Shown: positions 47,901 to 59,713 of the stretch, piece after piece
Numbering within the stretch: the stretch's first letter is position 1
How the letters are laid out: every line of letters begins with the position of its first letter
DNA from: Lycorma delicatula
Lineage: Eukaryota; Arthropoda; Insecta; Hemiptera; Fulgoridae
Reading direction: 5' to 3'
Assembly (NCBI RefSeq): GCF_047948215.1
Contig: NC_134455.1
Location: 72,069,689 to 72,133,688 of the forward strand
Length of the DNA: 64,000 nt
Made by a program: the position numbers and the translations under genes
Notes under the pieces: model-generated
Told to the model about the DNA's origin: nothing
The model's database searches: none
Seen by the model: the letters and a program-made list of their open reading frames with translations, nothing else

Positions 47901-49310
47901 TTTGAAGAAAAAATCTGCATAATAAGAGGAAATTGCAATAAAACTGAAGGGGTATAAAAGTAAAACACTTTATTTTTTTTGACATTAATTGAAAATTTAT
48001 TATTACAGTAAAAATTTTGACACTTAAATTTATTTTCCGGATACGTGTAGGATAAAAAATGATATATTAATGTACCTAATAGCAGAAGCAGATGTGTAAG
48101 ATAAGAGTTACAGCTGGAAGACGAAGTTTAGAATTAAAAAAAAAAAAACAACAAAAAGTTGGAGCTAGAAAGATATTCTTGTTAATAGTTATTGCTCAAC
48201 GATATGGAAGGGAAATTACATCTGATGAGAGAATGATAAAAAAAAATAATAATTTAACACAAAGTTTATTACATAAAACGGTAGGAACAATTTTTAATAA
48301 ACATTGTTTTTCTCTGAAAAGAGTTTAAAAAAAGGGTAAATATTTTTGTTTTTATGATATATTGTAAATATTATATCGAATAACAATAATATATTTTTCA
48401 CGACAGGAAGGAAGTTATTTTATTCCTTTATACGAACTGTGCCAAGTCTTTCTTTTGACTATAACAAATATCAAGTACCTTAGTTATAAGAACTATCAGT
48501 CAGAGCTAATTTTTTCTGTAAATAATGTTCACTATACAACAAGTCTATTGTGGTGAATAGAATGAAAGTATAACTTGTACAGCAGAATTTTAGCTAACAT
48601 TTCGCTGGATATAGCATTGGTGATTATACGAGTATATTCACATAAGTTAGAAAGATAAAGAAAATTATTCACATCTCTATTCATTTAAGGATGATTATTA
48701 TTTTTGACAGTAAATGTGCCCTTTTAGAAAATAATTTGTGAGTGATATTTAGTTAAATAATATCGTTCAGGTTTCACTAACTTATAGTTTACAAATTTTA
48801 TAGATCTTATTAGTTTCTTTACGAAACATGATTTTACGCTTCATCTTAATCAACATTTTACCTGGAAAAGTAATTTTTAAAGAATAGAAAATTAGGAATT
48901 AACCGAATAGAGGTGACCAACGTAATGCTCTAAGTACAGAGAATCAAATTAGGCCTCTTCACTTTGTTTAGACAAAAAATATTAATTCACTAGCAAACAC
49001 TCACATAATGATTTACAGAAGCTGTTAAAAACGAAGTTCAACATTACTGCTTATACAAAGCAAACAGTGTGATGCATTAAGCACATTAGTAAGTCTATCA
49101 TATCGTATGCTTTGTATAAGTAGTTAAGTTTTAATCTAAATAGTGATGATAAAAAGTATCCAATTAAGAAAAACATTATTGTAATATTATTTTAATCTAA
49201 AACTGTAATACTGGGCCCAGTTTGGATATAATTTCATTAAAGAAAGATTACATCTAATTAAATGTTACTATTTAATAATAAAAAAAGTTTAATTAAGACA
49301 GACTCAATTC
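44967..49310. other. AT-rich stretch with two unclassified patches
   Basis: 45,640-45,990 looks like an interspersed repeat: it holds a GT microsatellite (45,775-45,789) and the phrase TATCTCCAGAACTACTTGAC, reminiscent of repeats common in insects. 46,050-46,330 is GC-richer, with ACGCGCGCG and GCGCGCGCC near 46,297-46,330 and a (TTTTA)n tract near 46,147-46,170. A foldback of about 39-bp imperfect arms lies at 49,037-49,135. No gene. Confidence 0.4.
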
Positions 49311-49317
49311 TTTTATT

Positions 49318-49474
49318 TAGCCTTCGGAATCACCGTAAGATATTACTTCAGAGTATGAATAAGGATGATATATATGAATGAATGTAAATGAAGTGTAGTC
49401 TTGTACAGTTTCAGGTCGACCATTCCTGAAATTTGTGGTTAATTGAAACCCAACCACTAAAGAACATCGGTATG
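49318..49474 (-). mobile_element. SINE family A, head-truncated copy
   Basis: Minus-strand copy retaining the tail side (TTTAGCC on the left, 49,316-49,322) and about half the body; the tRNA-like head is missing on the right, where the match stops at about 49,474. Consistent with 5' truncation during retroposition. Confidence 0.75.
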
Positions 49475-51296
49475 TCGAAAAAGTAAACATTTATAAACTG
49501 ATTTCTAAAAGTTAAAATTGCATTAAAAGATACGGATGTTACATTAAAATAAAGATTTTAAGCTAGAATAAAATAACCTTTGACTTATTATAAACGTAGA
49601 AAGCTAGAGTACTGGTTTGTAGCCTAGCGAATCTTGAAAATTGATAACAAAATAAATTTTTTAGAAAAAAGTAGATTTAAAATTGCCTAGGAATTAACTA
49701 GAAAAAATACTTTATCATTATTAAGGCGAAAACTATACGATTGACTAGAGACAGCGGACAAATATCCCCATTACCCTTACTGATTTTGAATTAAAATTTT
49801 TTGGTGAAAATTTTAGTCACTTTAAATGGTTATTTCTTATTTAATTCTTTTTTTTTCATTGGAAGGGGGTGTCTGTTTAATTTCTTTAATGCTTTAATTG
49901 CTTTAGGTATAGAGGTTGATGTCATGTAATTCTAATTTCTGAGCAAAAAATTCAAAAAACTTAAATGCATGTTGTAAAACTTAATATAATATATATTCCA
50001 AGCATACCAAACAGCCTTAGTTGTTTCTCGATAGCAGAATCTGTACGTTGTAAAGTACTATATTCCATTTTCTTATTTGTATCAACTCGCAGCTTCTTTT
50101 TTTGAAGATTTAATTTACCGTTAAGCTACGAAACTTGGAAATATTAAATGGAAATAAATGAAAATAAAATAAAAATCAAAGTTAAGCGTGTAAAATAAAA
50201 AAATAAAACATTTTTGAAATAAATTCTTTTAAAAAAGGGAACAAAAATAAAAAGTAAAACAAGCGTTCAATTCTTTAAAATTTAATTCGGAAATTAATTA
50301 AAAGGAGAAGTAAAAAGTAAATACTTCACTTTTTACACCGAGTTTTTCATATTGGTCTTATTAATATACATTTTGTTACAAATAAATAAAGGTATCTTTT
50401 TAATAAACCTAATACAAATTCATTTACTTTTTTTATTAACAGCTAGTAGATTTTAGAGCAAGGTTGGACTGTATATTCATAGGTGAAGAATAAAGACAAC
50501 GCCTTGTTGCTTGTTGAATAATGGTTTAATGAATTGTCGTCTTGACATTTTGATAACGTGTAATTGAACATTTATGCATAACTTTACGCATATAATTAAA
50601 GTTAATAACATATAACTTATACTAATAAACTAAGCGTTCATTCGAACATATCCATCCGGACTGAAAGTGCAAACGACCGTTCTGGATCGGATTCTGACGT
50701 AGAATGCTAGTACCGGCTTAACACCCGTTGAGCGCTAGCACCCACTAGATCGCAGCACCGGACGGCTCAACGTGGAAGGAAACAACAGCATATATTTAAA
50801 ACTGACCAACAGAAATTTTGACATAGTTAAAAAAATTACATGTTTTAAGGGAACTTTGAAATTATTAATTTTGAGTCTACAATATACTTATTTTAATCAT
50901 TGGGAACTATAAATGGTTCAGAAGATGTCGTAATTTGTGATTTTAATAAGCAAACTTCCACTTCACGGCAGTTTTATTTTATAAAATCTGTTAACTCTGT
51001 GACAAGTGTGATTAATGAAAGCTTAATTTAGTTATTAAATGTAAGTTTTTAAGTGATAAAAAGTTTAGTCTACACTGGTAACGAAAACATTACAATCACA
51101 ATAAATATAACTACGTTATACTTTTTACTGGTGTTGAAATTAAGCTCATACATCGTAAAATAGGTGACGTAATCACAGCTCAATGAATGTAATGCAAACA
51201 GAATACTTGTGTTGATTTGAAAATAATCGTTGTTGATATATCTAAATGATTCATTTGAGTTGATTCATTTGAGACATTTATGACACATACACACAT

Positions 51297-51346
<50 letters not shown>

Positions 51347-52545
51347 TTATATTAAAATCAAATTATACAAACATATATTGTACACTATTCAGTAATACCC
51401 CTTCGCTATCTAATTATACCTGATAGTTCATACAATTATGAGGAAGTCCGTAACTGTACTGATTATTCTTCGTTGTATAATGTTGCAATCGTTCAATGTA
51501 GACATAAGCCGTTCATCAATCTTGAAGTAAGGAGACTGCTTAACGAGGAACTGTGAGCATACTTAACATACATTTCAACAACTTCATTTTTTTTTTTACT
51601 AACATCAACGCCTCCTTCAATTTCTGAAGATTACTTAATGTACTGAGCCGTAAAAATTAGCCTATATTGTTATCATAAAGTCTAAGTATAATTCCTCATA
51701 CATCTAATCTATATTTTATTAATTATTTTTTTTAGCAGAAATATATATTTTTATTAACAGGATTTTAATTTTAAGTTTTTATATTTTTCAATGAAACTCA
51801 GAAGGACTTGATAAAACTTTGTTAAATTTGATCCGTTTTGGCGTTAAAATTAAACTTTGATGGCAAGACCATATGTTAATAAATTTACCTACATATATTT
51901 TGGCCAATGAATGAAAATATTTTCAGTAATAAATTACTTGTCATTGAATAAAAGTTTTTAATGAAGGAATTGTCGCTTCAATTTAAAAACTTATTATTTT
52001 AACAGACTTTAGTGTTTCAATTTTAATTATTAAAAATAGAATAATATTTTTCATAAAAGAAATTGAAAAAAGCTTTTTTAATATAGGATACCTGATAGTA
52101 TTTATGTTTAATTTAAAAAAACAGTTTAAAGATTTTTAATACGAGTAATTACTTCGTCGATTTTTTACTTCTTTTTTTATCAAAATTTAATTGTTTATAT
52201 GATGAAAAATTTTGTAAGAACACTTGGTTTCTAACATTTAGAAATATGTTTCCAAAATATCTTCTTAAAGCACATTTCCAAGTTTTTTGAATATGAGTTA
52301 TATTAAATTAATTATTTTACATAATTTTCTAAATTGGTTATTGAAGAGGGGGTATAATTTTTATATAAACACCAACAAGCTATGTATATTTAGCTTATAA
52401 TATGAAAATATTGAATTTTATAATGTTCATAAAACAACTTTTTTAACGACTAATGTTACTTATAATCATTTTAGTACAAAACTATAATATGAGAATTTTT
52501 CTAATTCGTTAAAACATTAAAAGATAAAGACTAACAACTAACAAT
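49475..52545. other. AT-rich stretch without gene
   Basis: Contains a GC-rich patch at 50,640-50,790 without coding sign or second copy, and a (CA)n/(TA)n microsatellite at about 51,280-51,345. Nothing else recognised. Confidence 0.45.
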
Positions 52546-52720
52546 TTTTTTTTTCCCATGAGTCGGAGGAACCAGATTTACGGGCGAAATGTCGGGCTCA
52601 CTAACAGTTTCCGCAAAATGTTATTAAGAGTGTGTATGTGTGCCTGCGCCCTACCGATTAAAATTCCTATCTCACCAGACAACCCCCCTCCCCCGCGAGG
52701 ACGGTCCCGCAATTAAGTAT
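52546..52720 (-). mobile_element. R1-clade LINE 3' end, strongly 5'-truncated
   Basis: On the minus strand this matches the last 180 bases of the R1-type LINE at 29,470 (block TCGGAGGAACC ... GCAATTAAGTAT on plus). The tail is ten A, seen as T at 52,546-52,555. The match stops exactly at GCAATTAAGTAT, the 5' truncation point. No coding sequence. Confidence 0.8.
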
Positions 52721-52931
52721 AATTCTAAATAATTATTCAGTTATCTTTAAAATCATTAATATTTTTTTTAATTTTTAAAAATAAGGATTACCTTCAAACA
52801 AAATGTATTACTAGGTGTTTTAAGCCTGTATTTCTATTATTTTTATCTAAAATTTGGATGCGTTGTTTTAAATAAACGCCAAGAATATACATATACATAT
52901 TGTTTACATACATATTACAGAATATACATAT

Positions 52932-53094
52932 TGTTTTTTGTTTGATGATTTTGCTACATAAGCTTGAAAATTGTGCGTGGATTATGAAAATGGAATTTTG
53001 TAGCCTATGAAAAATGCAATTCCTGACCAGGATTGGAACCCGGAATTCCCGGATAAAAGACCGAGATGCTGCCACTCCGCCACGGAGATCGACG
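52932..53094 (-). mobile_element. tRNA-derived SINE family B copy
   Basis: Minus-strand head at 53,094 down to about 53,022 with box A (GTGGCGGAGTGG) and a decayed box B; the tail of about 70 bases resembles that of the copy at 9,530 (shared TACATAAGCTTGAA and TTGTGCGTGG on plus). Confidence 0.75.
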
Positions 53095-53097
53095 GAT

Positions 53098-53728
53098 ATA
53101 TATTATAGCATCCCCGTCGTGGCTTCGCCCACTCTTTTATGTGGTAACTTACGTTTCCCGTCAAAATATAATTTTTTTAAATTTTTAATCAAGTAACCAG
53201 TGGCAGGTGCAGCCAATCGCGTTCCACATACAATAATAGTGGTAGTGGGGTTGTGTTGTTTGAGCAACGCACTCCGTCGCACCCCTTAAAAATTGAAAAA
53301 ATCCCGAAAATATTTTTTTATATTTATCTGAAGAATATTTTTAAGATTCTAGTGAAGACTAAAATGTATTAAGTACAGTCGGAATTGAGGAAAATTTGCA
53401 AGCATTGCTCAAATTATTTTTACCTTTTATTATTATTCGACCCTTCATGGTCGAATTTCAGAAAATCTGGAAATTGATTTTCAGATATTCACATGAAACT
53501 AAACACATCAAAAACCAAGTTGATATTCTCATTTATTACCAAATTCAAATAATAGCCGCCTTCAAAAAAAAAAAAAATTAAATATTTATTTTAACCCTTT
53601 GGATTCAGAATTTCAAAAGGTTTATGTTTTGATTGTCCACATAAGCCGTAAGAACAACGTGTGTACAAATTTTCATCAATGTATCTTCAGTAGTTCTTGC
53701 TGGGCGTCAACTATGAATGACTGATATG
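53098..53728 (+). repeat. Unclassified insect-type repeat D, copy 1
   Basis: Starts with a CGTGGCTTCGCCCAC block, followed by ACGTTTCCCGTC and a body that matches 55,150-55,715 over more than 500 bases at moderate identity (AAGTAACC-GG, TTGAGCAACGCAC/TTGAGTCATCGCGC, ATTTATCTGAAGA, TTGCTGGGC). No coding capacity. The motif cluster is common in insect genomes; its transposon class is not evident here. Confidence 0.6.
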
Positions 53729-53739
53729 TTATTATATAT

Positions 53740-53846
53740 ATACTAGCGTTCCCCTGTTGCGGCTTCGCCCGTGACGTTAGTGCAGCTTCCCCCGCAAAGT
53801 TTTTGTAAGAGCACATTTATTTATTTATATATAAATAAATGTGCTA
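53740..53846. repeat. Repeat D head block with adjacent perfect foldback
   Basis: TGTTGCGGCTTCGCCCGTGA (53,756-53,775) is another copy of the D head. Shortly after, AGCACATTTATTTAT (53,810-53,824) has its exact reverse complement at 53,831-53,845. Confidence 0.6.
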
Positions 53847-54107
53847 TGAACTTATTTGATCAAGATTACTTACTGCTTTTAGATTTTCATTAAAGTTTGA
53901 TAAAGCTGTAAATAAAAATATTTATTAAAAATATAGAAGGAATATACGATAAAAAACGAATTTTTCCCCAACGCTTAAATATTTATGGCCTTGATAAAGA
54001 CCATTTTTGTACGTTGCTCTGAAATGTGATGTTTGAAATATTCTTATTTCACAACTTCCTTTTAAACTACCTTGCCAATTATTTTTTGTGATGCTAGAAT
54101 GAATAAG

Positions 54108-54430
54108 CTACTTTTTTCGCAAAGCATCTGTGAATCTCGCTCGTCGTTTTCTAGATGTTGTTTTGGGAAAAGATGATGGTGTCAAATGTTGAAGGTCATT
54201 TAACAGTAAGGGTTCATATGCCTCAAAATGACCACTGGATAAATTACCAGAAAAGCGCATCCTTAGTACAGGGTGATCGTCGTTACCAAAAGTAGTATAT
54301 AGCTTATCATTGCGGTAAACCTCGAATACAAATAATCTACCAGTCGCCACCAGTTCACACTATCCACCATTAGTCGAAACTTTGGACGAAATATTCATCG
54401 CAGCTCGAATAGTTGTAACCAGAAATATTT
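54108..54430 (-). pseudogene. OTU-like cysteine protease domain fragment
   Basis: The 80-codon frame 54,108-54,350 and its in-frame continuation upstream (one TAG near 54,362) read CELVATGRLFVFEVYRNDKL, then RMRFSGNLSSGHFEAYEPLL, and end in a basic tail. The 'W/G-E-x-E-L-x-A ... GHF/Y' layout resembles the C-terminal half of OTU-type protease domains that occur as passengers of insect transposons, with His of GHF as the catalytic His. The Cys-containing half is not visible. It lies between copies of repeat D. Assignment is by pattern only. Confidence 0.4.
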
Positions 54431-54644
54431 TGCTTCATAGTTAAGAATTCTTATCAATTTTCCACCGCATATAAAACTTCTTTCCCGCTCTTTGGTCACC
54501 AATGGGATGAAAAGGAGATTGAAAAAGATGCCCACTATCTTCTACAATGGGTATATGATATGTCAGATAGGAAAACCTCCCCAATAACAATTAAATATTC
54601 TATGGGAAACTTTGTGCATTAAATTTATTAATTTTGATGCGTTT

Positions 54645-55715
54645 CTAGCAGCCCCATAACAGCTTCGACCACGTTTTATCGTTACTTGCGTTTCCCGTCG
54701 CGATAAGAGGATATTTTGCCGGTCATGGCCCAATTCGCTCCCCATTTCCCTCTGAGCAGAGGGCTTTGCTCCTTGCTCTGCTATTTTCAGTACACTCATG
54801 CTTCTGAGAATAATAACAGTAAATAAAAATTAAAACCTATTCAAACAACAAAATATATAGTATATTGAAATTTCTTCCGAGCAAGAGTTTGGTCAGCGCA
54901 GGACCCGAAACTTTGAGTGACCTAAGAATGTAAGTTTCAAAACAGTCGGCCTCCATTTTAAAAAAAAAACAGTTGGCCTCCTTTTTCAATAAAAAAAAAA
55001 AATAGTTATAACTGGTCACCCATACATCGTACGAGTAAAAATATTTTTTTTAGCCGTTTCTTAGCATTACTCGACATACACAACTAGGAGGGGGCTGTAC
55101 TTTATTTCTGTATTTTGTATTGTTTTAATTATTTTTATTTTATGTTTTTTTAGTCAAGTAACCGGTGACAGGTGCAACCAGTAGCGTTTACATACCGTAA
55201 AAGAGGCTGTGTTGGTTGAGTCATCGCGCCGTACACCATCGCAATCCTTCAAAATCGAAATTCAAAAAACCCGAAAATGATTTTATACATTTATCTGAAG
55301 AGTATTTGCAAGCCTCAATGTAATGAATATCTCGTTTAATGTAATCGGAAACGGGGAAAATTTGAAAATCATTGTTCAAATATTCTTTACCTTTCTTCAC
55401 CTCTTTCCAGGTTGAATTTCAAAGAATCTAGAAATTTGTTTTTAGATATTTACATGTAAATTACGTTCATCAAAAATCAAGTTGATAACTTAATCTCTTA
55501 CCGAGAAATAAAAACTAAAGTAAATTTCATTATTACTCCATTTTAACCATTTAAACTCGGAATTTAAAAAGTTATTTCTTGTGCACTTACTACGTAAGAA
55601 ATGGAAATTACAACAATAAAAATATTTTCAACTATGCAATTGTTCATCAATTTATCTTACAATAGTTTTTGCTGGGCTTGATGAATCAGTCAGTCAGTCA
55701 GGACAAGTTGCATTT
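54645..55715 (+). repeat. Repeat D, copy 2, with about 420 extra bases
   Basis: The head (CAGCTTCGACCACG ... TTGCGTTTCCCGTCGCG, 54,660-54,705) is separated from the body (55,150-55,715) by some 420 bases not found in copy 1. The body ends in TTGCTGGGC followed by a CAGT tandem (ATCAGTCAGTCAGTCAG, about 55,686-55,701). Confidence 0.5.
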
Positions 55716-55849
55716 TAGTAAATGAATATTACTAAGCTTCATTTACAAAAATAATATTTATTATAACCATTATCACGTTCATTTTAATAATAACATTTTA
55801 AAGTTATCTTGTATAATTTCTAAATATTAAACATGAAATAAATATATAT

Positions 55850-56231
55850 ATATATGACGTAGGCGAATTGAAAAATTAAATTTCTTATTGTAAAGAGCAC
55901 GAAAAATTACCATTTCCAGAGAAATTACAGTTGTAATCTAATCAAACTTAACTTACGCTCGCTTCGCTCGCTAGTAAAGGTTAGCGAGCGTAGGTTAAGT
56001 TTGGTTAGATTATATTTAGGAGTTTTTATTTATAATTAAAACCAATAATGAAAATATCAGGCTGATTAGAAATTGCTAGATAATTCTCCAATTTTTCGGG
56101 CGCATTCGAAAATGACGGTGCTTAATATAATTATAATTTAATATACGAGTAATACAATTTATCCACCAATGGTGGTCATTTTCCCGGCTCTTTACAATAA
56201 CCTGATTTTTCAATTCGCTTATCACATATAT
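55850..56231. mobile_element. MITE with inverted repeats and a central foldback
   Basis: The left end and the right end (reverse complement) share GCGAATTGAAAAAT and TTATTGTAAAGAGC in the same spacing, over about 60 bases. Between them lies a foldback with 30-bp arms (55,934-55,963 and 55,983-56,012, two mismatches) carrying ACGCTCGCTTCGCTCGCT at its tip. About 380 bp, noncoding. Confidence 0.75.
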
Positions 56232-58454
56232 TTATTCACTGTTATTATTACTTGTTACTTCTTTTTTAACAAGATTTTATTCACAAAAAAATAGTTCAAC
56301 AAATAAATCTCATAATGAACAAACAAAAGTAAATCTCATCGTAATGACTTTTTAGTGCTTTGAGAAAACCATTGCTTACCAACAAAGCTTTAATCGGACT
56401 TAAAGGTTAATTTATTTGGATAAAACATCGGAATTCTTTGTCAAGATTTACCTATGATTTTTGAGTACAATTTCGTATAAAGGTTTGTTGTTTGGTCAAG
56501 TGAATTTAGTTAATTAGTTAGTTAGAAATAATTAATTAGTTGATTTGGCATATATTGTAAGAGGTATCCTTTCAAATAACTTTTAAACTTAGTTATTACC
56601 GTAAATTTCGATGCTTAATTATGTTGTTAAAAAAATAATTCATAAGGATAGATCCTTATTTAATTTAGTATTGTTCATCGAAAACATTGTATTTTAAAAA
56701 TTACAGGATGATTTGCTATATAATAAATTTGATTGCTATATGGAAAAATGAGCCGATACAAAAATTTACGAACTTGAAATTTTGGATGAAATAAAAGATT
56801 TATGTATCCAAAAATGTTTGAGTAAAGTCACCTTTATCTAATATCTAATGATTTACGAAATATGTTGATACCAATTCAGTCGTTTATTAATGTATAATTC
56901 AGATAAAATCACTGTGTAAGTTTGAAATAATATTTTATCATATAGTTAAACAAACGATTGATTTTGACATCGAGAAATATTTTCTTCTATAGTTTTATTA
57001 GTGTTAATTTTTATACTCTAATTCCCATTCCAGATTTTAACGATTAGAGAGCAGTTCACCTAAAAAATACAAATTTCAAAACGTATATTTTTTAAATTAA
57101 AAATAAAATTACTCTGTAATTGTTTACTAGTTTCGTATTCATATTGGAAATTAGCCCTATATTAAAATAATTAGGAAATAAGATTACCATTTTTGACGGG
57201 TAAAGATAATTTTTTTTAAAGCCAAAACATTAATATAATAAATAATTAACTAAAAAAAACCTTTTAGATTTTATTAAAATAGTTCAAAAAACTCGCGCAA
57301 ATATTCGTGTGATCGAACTGGGTGTCTTTTTTATGATTTTCTAAAAGACTGAATTTTTTTATCGATCGTTGAATTAGCAGTAGAATAAAAATGTGATCTT
57401 ATAGTTGAAGACATATAACACGATTTTATCTTACGGACTGTCACCAGCATAAGATTTATGGCGCACAATAACTTTTTCCTGTTAGAGCTTTCCACGTTGT
57501 TAAATTGGTGAAGTACTGTAATTGAACATTTGATTAAGTTTACCATTTCTCAAATTACTCTTTTTTCTTACTTTTTAAAATAGCAATGTTATAATAGCTA
57601 AATTAAATAAATAAATATATAAATCTAAATAATAGTTAATTTTAAATTAGATCAACAGCAAATATGTTAAACTATGCCATATTAATATATCAGCACGATT
57701 TTTAAATAAAACATAGGCTACACTGAACCTTGAATAGAAGAGTATAATTTACTCATTAACTCATTTGCTCTTTTGAATATTGTCTAATTATAGGCAAAAG
57801 CCGAAAGAACATTTTTTTCTTATCTGATTTCTTCCGGGTGTGTTTGTATATATCTTACTTATGCTCCTTCAAATCTGCTACGCTGATTTTCATGAAATAG
57901 ATAGCAACCATTCGTCTCAATTTCACTACCTTTATTGTAAATATCACCTGAAGAAAACAAAATGGCTATTTAAACCATATTTTAAATCTAAAAAACCAAA
58001 ATTATTCATTACGTTAGGTTTCAAACAGAAGTATTTGAAAGCCTTAGTTCAGATACGTATATAAACTTTCATAACACCACTATTTGTGAAAATTTTTAAT
58101 ATTACAAATGTTCTTGAAACTATTTACAAAAATAATTAAAATAAATTAAAAATCATTTAAAGAATATTAAATTCAGAACTAATTTTAAAAAATCGCTTAT
58201 ATAAGTAATATACGACAACATTTTTTGTTTTAGCAAAACTACTAAAAATGTAGTGACTCACTCCCAATGGCAAGAACTAGATTATTCAGTTAAATAAATG
58301 TTCAGCTGGATCAAACGTAAGAATTAATCACTAATTCTTCTGTTATATAAAAAGTAACAGAAAAAACTGTAGTAGCTTTAAAATTATTATTGAGACATAG
58401 TAACAAAATTTTTATTTCTTTTTTTATGCTTATAATTTTTGCTTTCTCATTCTA
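56232..58454. other. AT-rich stretch without gene
   Basis: Frames at 57,331-57,546 and 57,840-58,064 have no recognisable content. Confidence 0.5.
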
Positions 58455-59458
58455 CAGAGTGTATCATGAAGCTCTCCCGGGAATTTCATAACCTATTCTA
58501 CTCGTCAAAATAATGAAAATGGTTCAATTAAAAAATGTCATAAAGTGCTTAGTGTGTGAGTTAAGGCTATTGAAAGGTTTCACTGGGATTTCGGCTACCT
58601 CGGTGAAATGTGGCGTTCAGAAAAATTTTAGGAATTAATTTAAGCGGCAGAATTAGTTATTTATTACGGTATTTGACCTGAAAAATATAATAAAATTGGT
58701 CCCGTATTTGCAGTAGGTTGTGAAAAATTATATTATTCAGATTAATGGTCTACACGTTTTGTTTAAAAGTTTTGAGTAATAAACATTCCTGGCTACCAAG
58801 CTCTTTTGATCTAACACCTTTACATTTTTGCGTTTGGGAGTGGATGAAAAATATTGTATGCTATACAAAAATACATTCTCGTGAGGAGTTAATTATCTGC
58901 ATTATGGCTGCGGCTGAGCATATTATGGACAACAACTCTAAGAACTAAAAAGAGCAAAAAAAGCAGTATAGAAGCGTGCGAAGAAATGCGTTGAAAATGA
59001 TAGGCTCATTTCTGAACATTTATTATAAACTGGTGGTTTAATGCATTTTGTCTAGTGTACTGTTTCTAAATAGGAATCGAATTTTTGTAACTTTTGTTGG
59101 TTTTATTCAACTCATCATACAACATTTTTTCAGAATTAAATTTTCTACAAGTTTTGTTTAAAATTTTTATGTGTTTATCACCCTGTTAGCAAAGTTTTAC
59201 CCTGTCTGTGCTCTATTTTATTCGATTTTAAAATCAATACCCATATAAAATCACCAATTCTGCCCCATAATTAACGTCCTAAACATTAGCAGAATGACTT
59301 CATTTCACTGGGGTACCTGAAATTCCAGCAAAATCTTTCATTAGACGTAACTCGCAAACCTAGCATTTTAGGACGTATGCTAAGATGAAGTTTTTCTATC
59401 ATTTTCACGAGTAGAATATGTCATGAGAAGACCCGGGAGAACATCGTGATACTCTCTA
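58455..59458 (+). mobile_element. Tc1/mariner-type transposon remnant with TIRs and TA target
   Basis: The ends form inverted repeats of about 60 bases: left CAGAGTGTATCATGAAG, right (reverse complement) TAGAGAGTATCACGATG, both continuing with CTCCCGGG and TATTCTACTCGT-type blocks. TA dinucleotides stand directly outside (58,453-58,454; 59,459-59,460), the target of this superfamily. The 1,004-bp element contains only the last third of a transposase, so it is an internally deleted derivative. Confidence 0.8.
58745..59040 (+). pseudogene. Tc1/mariner-like transposase, C-terminal fragment
   Basis: The 67-codon frame reads SWLPSSFDLTPLHFCVWEWM, a form of the W-P-P-R-S-P-D-L-T-P-x-D-F motif holding the third acidic residue, followed by HSREELIICIMAAAEHI. 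After the stop, the frame continues recognisably (YRSVRRNALKMI). Same transposase type as the N-terminal fossil at 41,235-41,890. Confidence 0.75.
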
Positions 59459-59713
59459 TATTATAATGTCGGGTAAAAATTTGCAAAGCAAGTTTCATTA
59501 CTTCTATTAACGATTGAACATAATTGTAGCAATAAAAATTCCAGAAATATGGATGCACTTTGGCCTGATTTTTGCTCAATATCTCCAGACTGGATAGACC
59601 GTTTTAAATAAAATTTGGCAGGATGAATTTTACACGTATGGCGTTGGTGTCATTTACCACTGATCACAATCGGTGGAGTAGCAACAAGATGTAAACTTTA
59701 TGATCCCCTTATA

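Noticed and set aside
48092..48328. Basic 78-codon frame as a gene
   Set aside because: Its lysine-rich content follows from an A-rich tract; no domain and no neighbouring signals.
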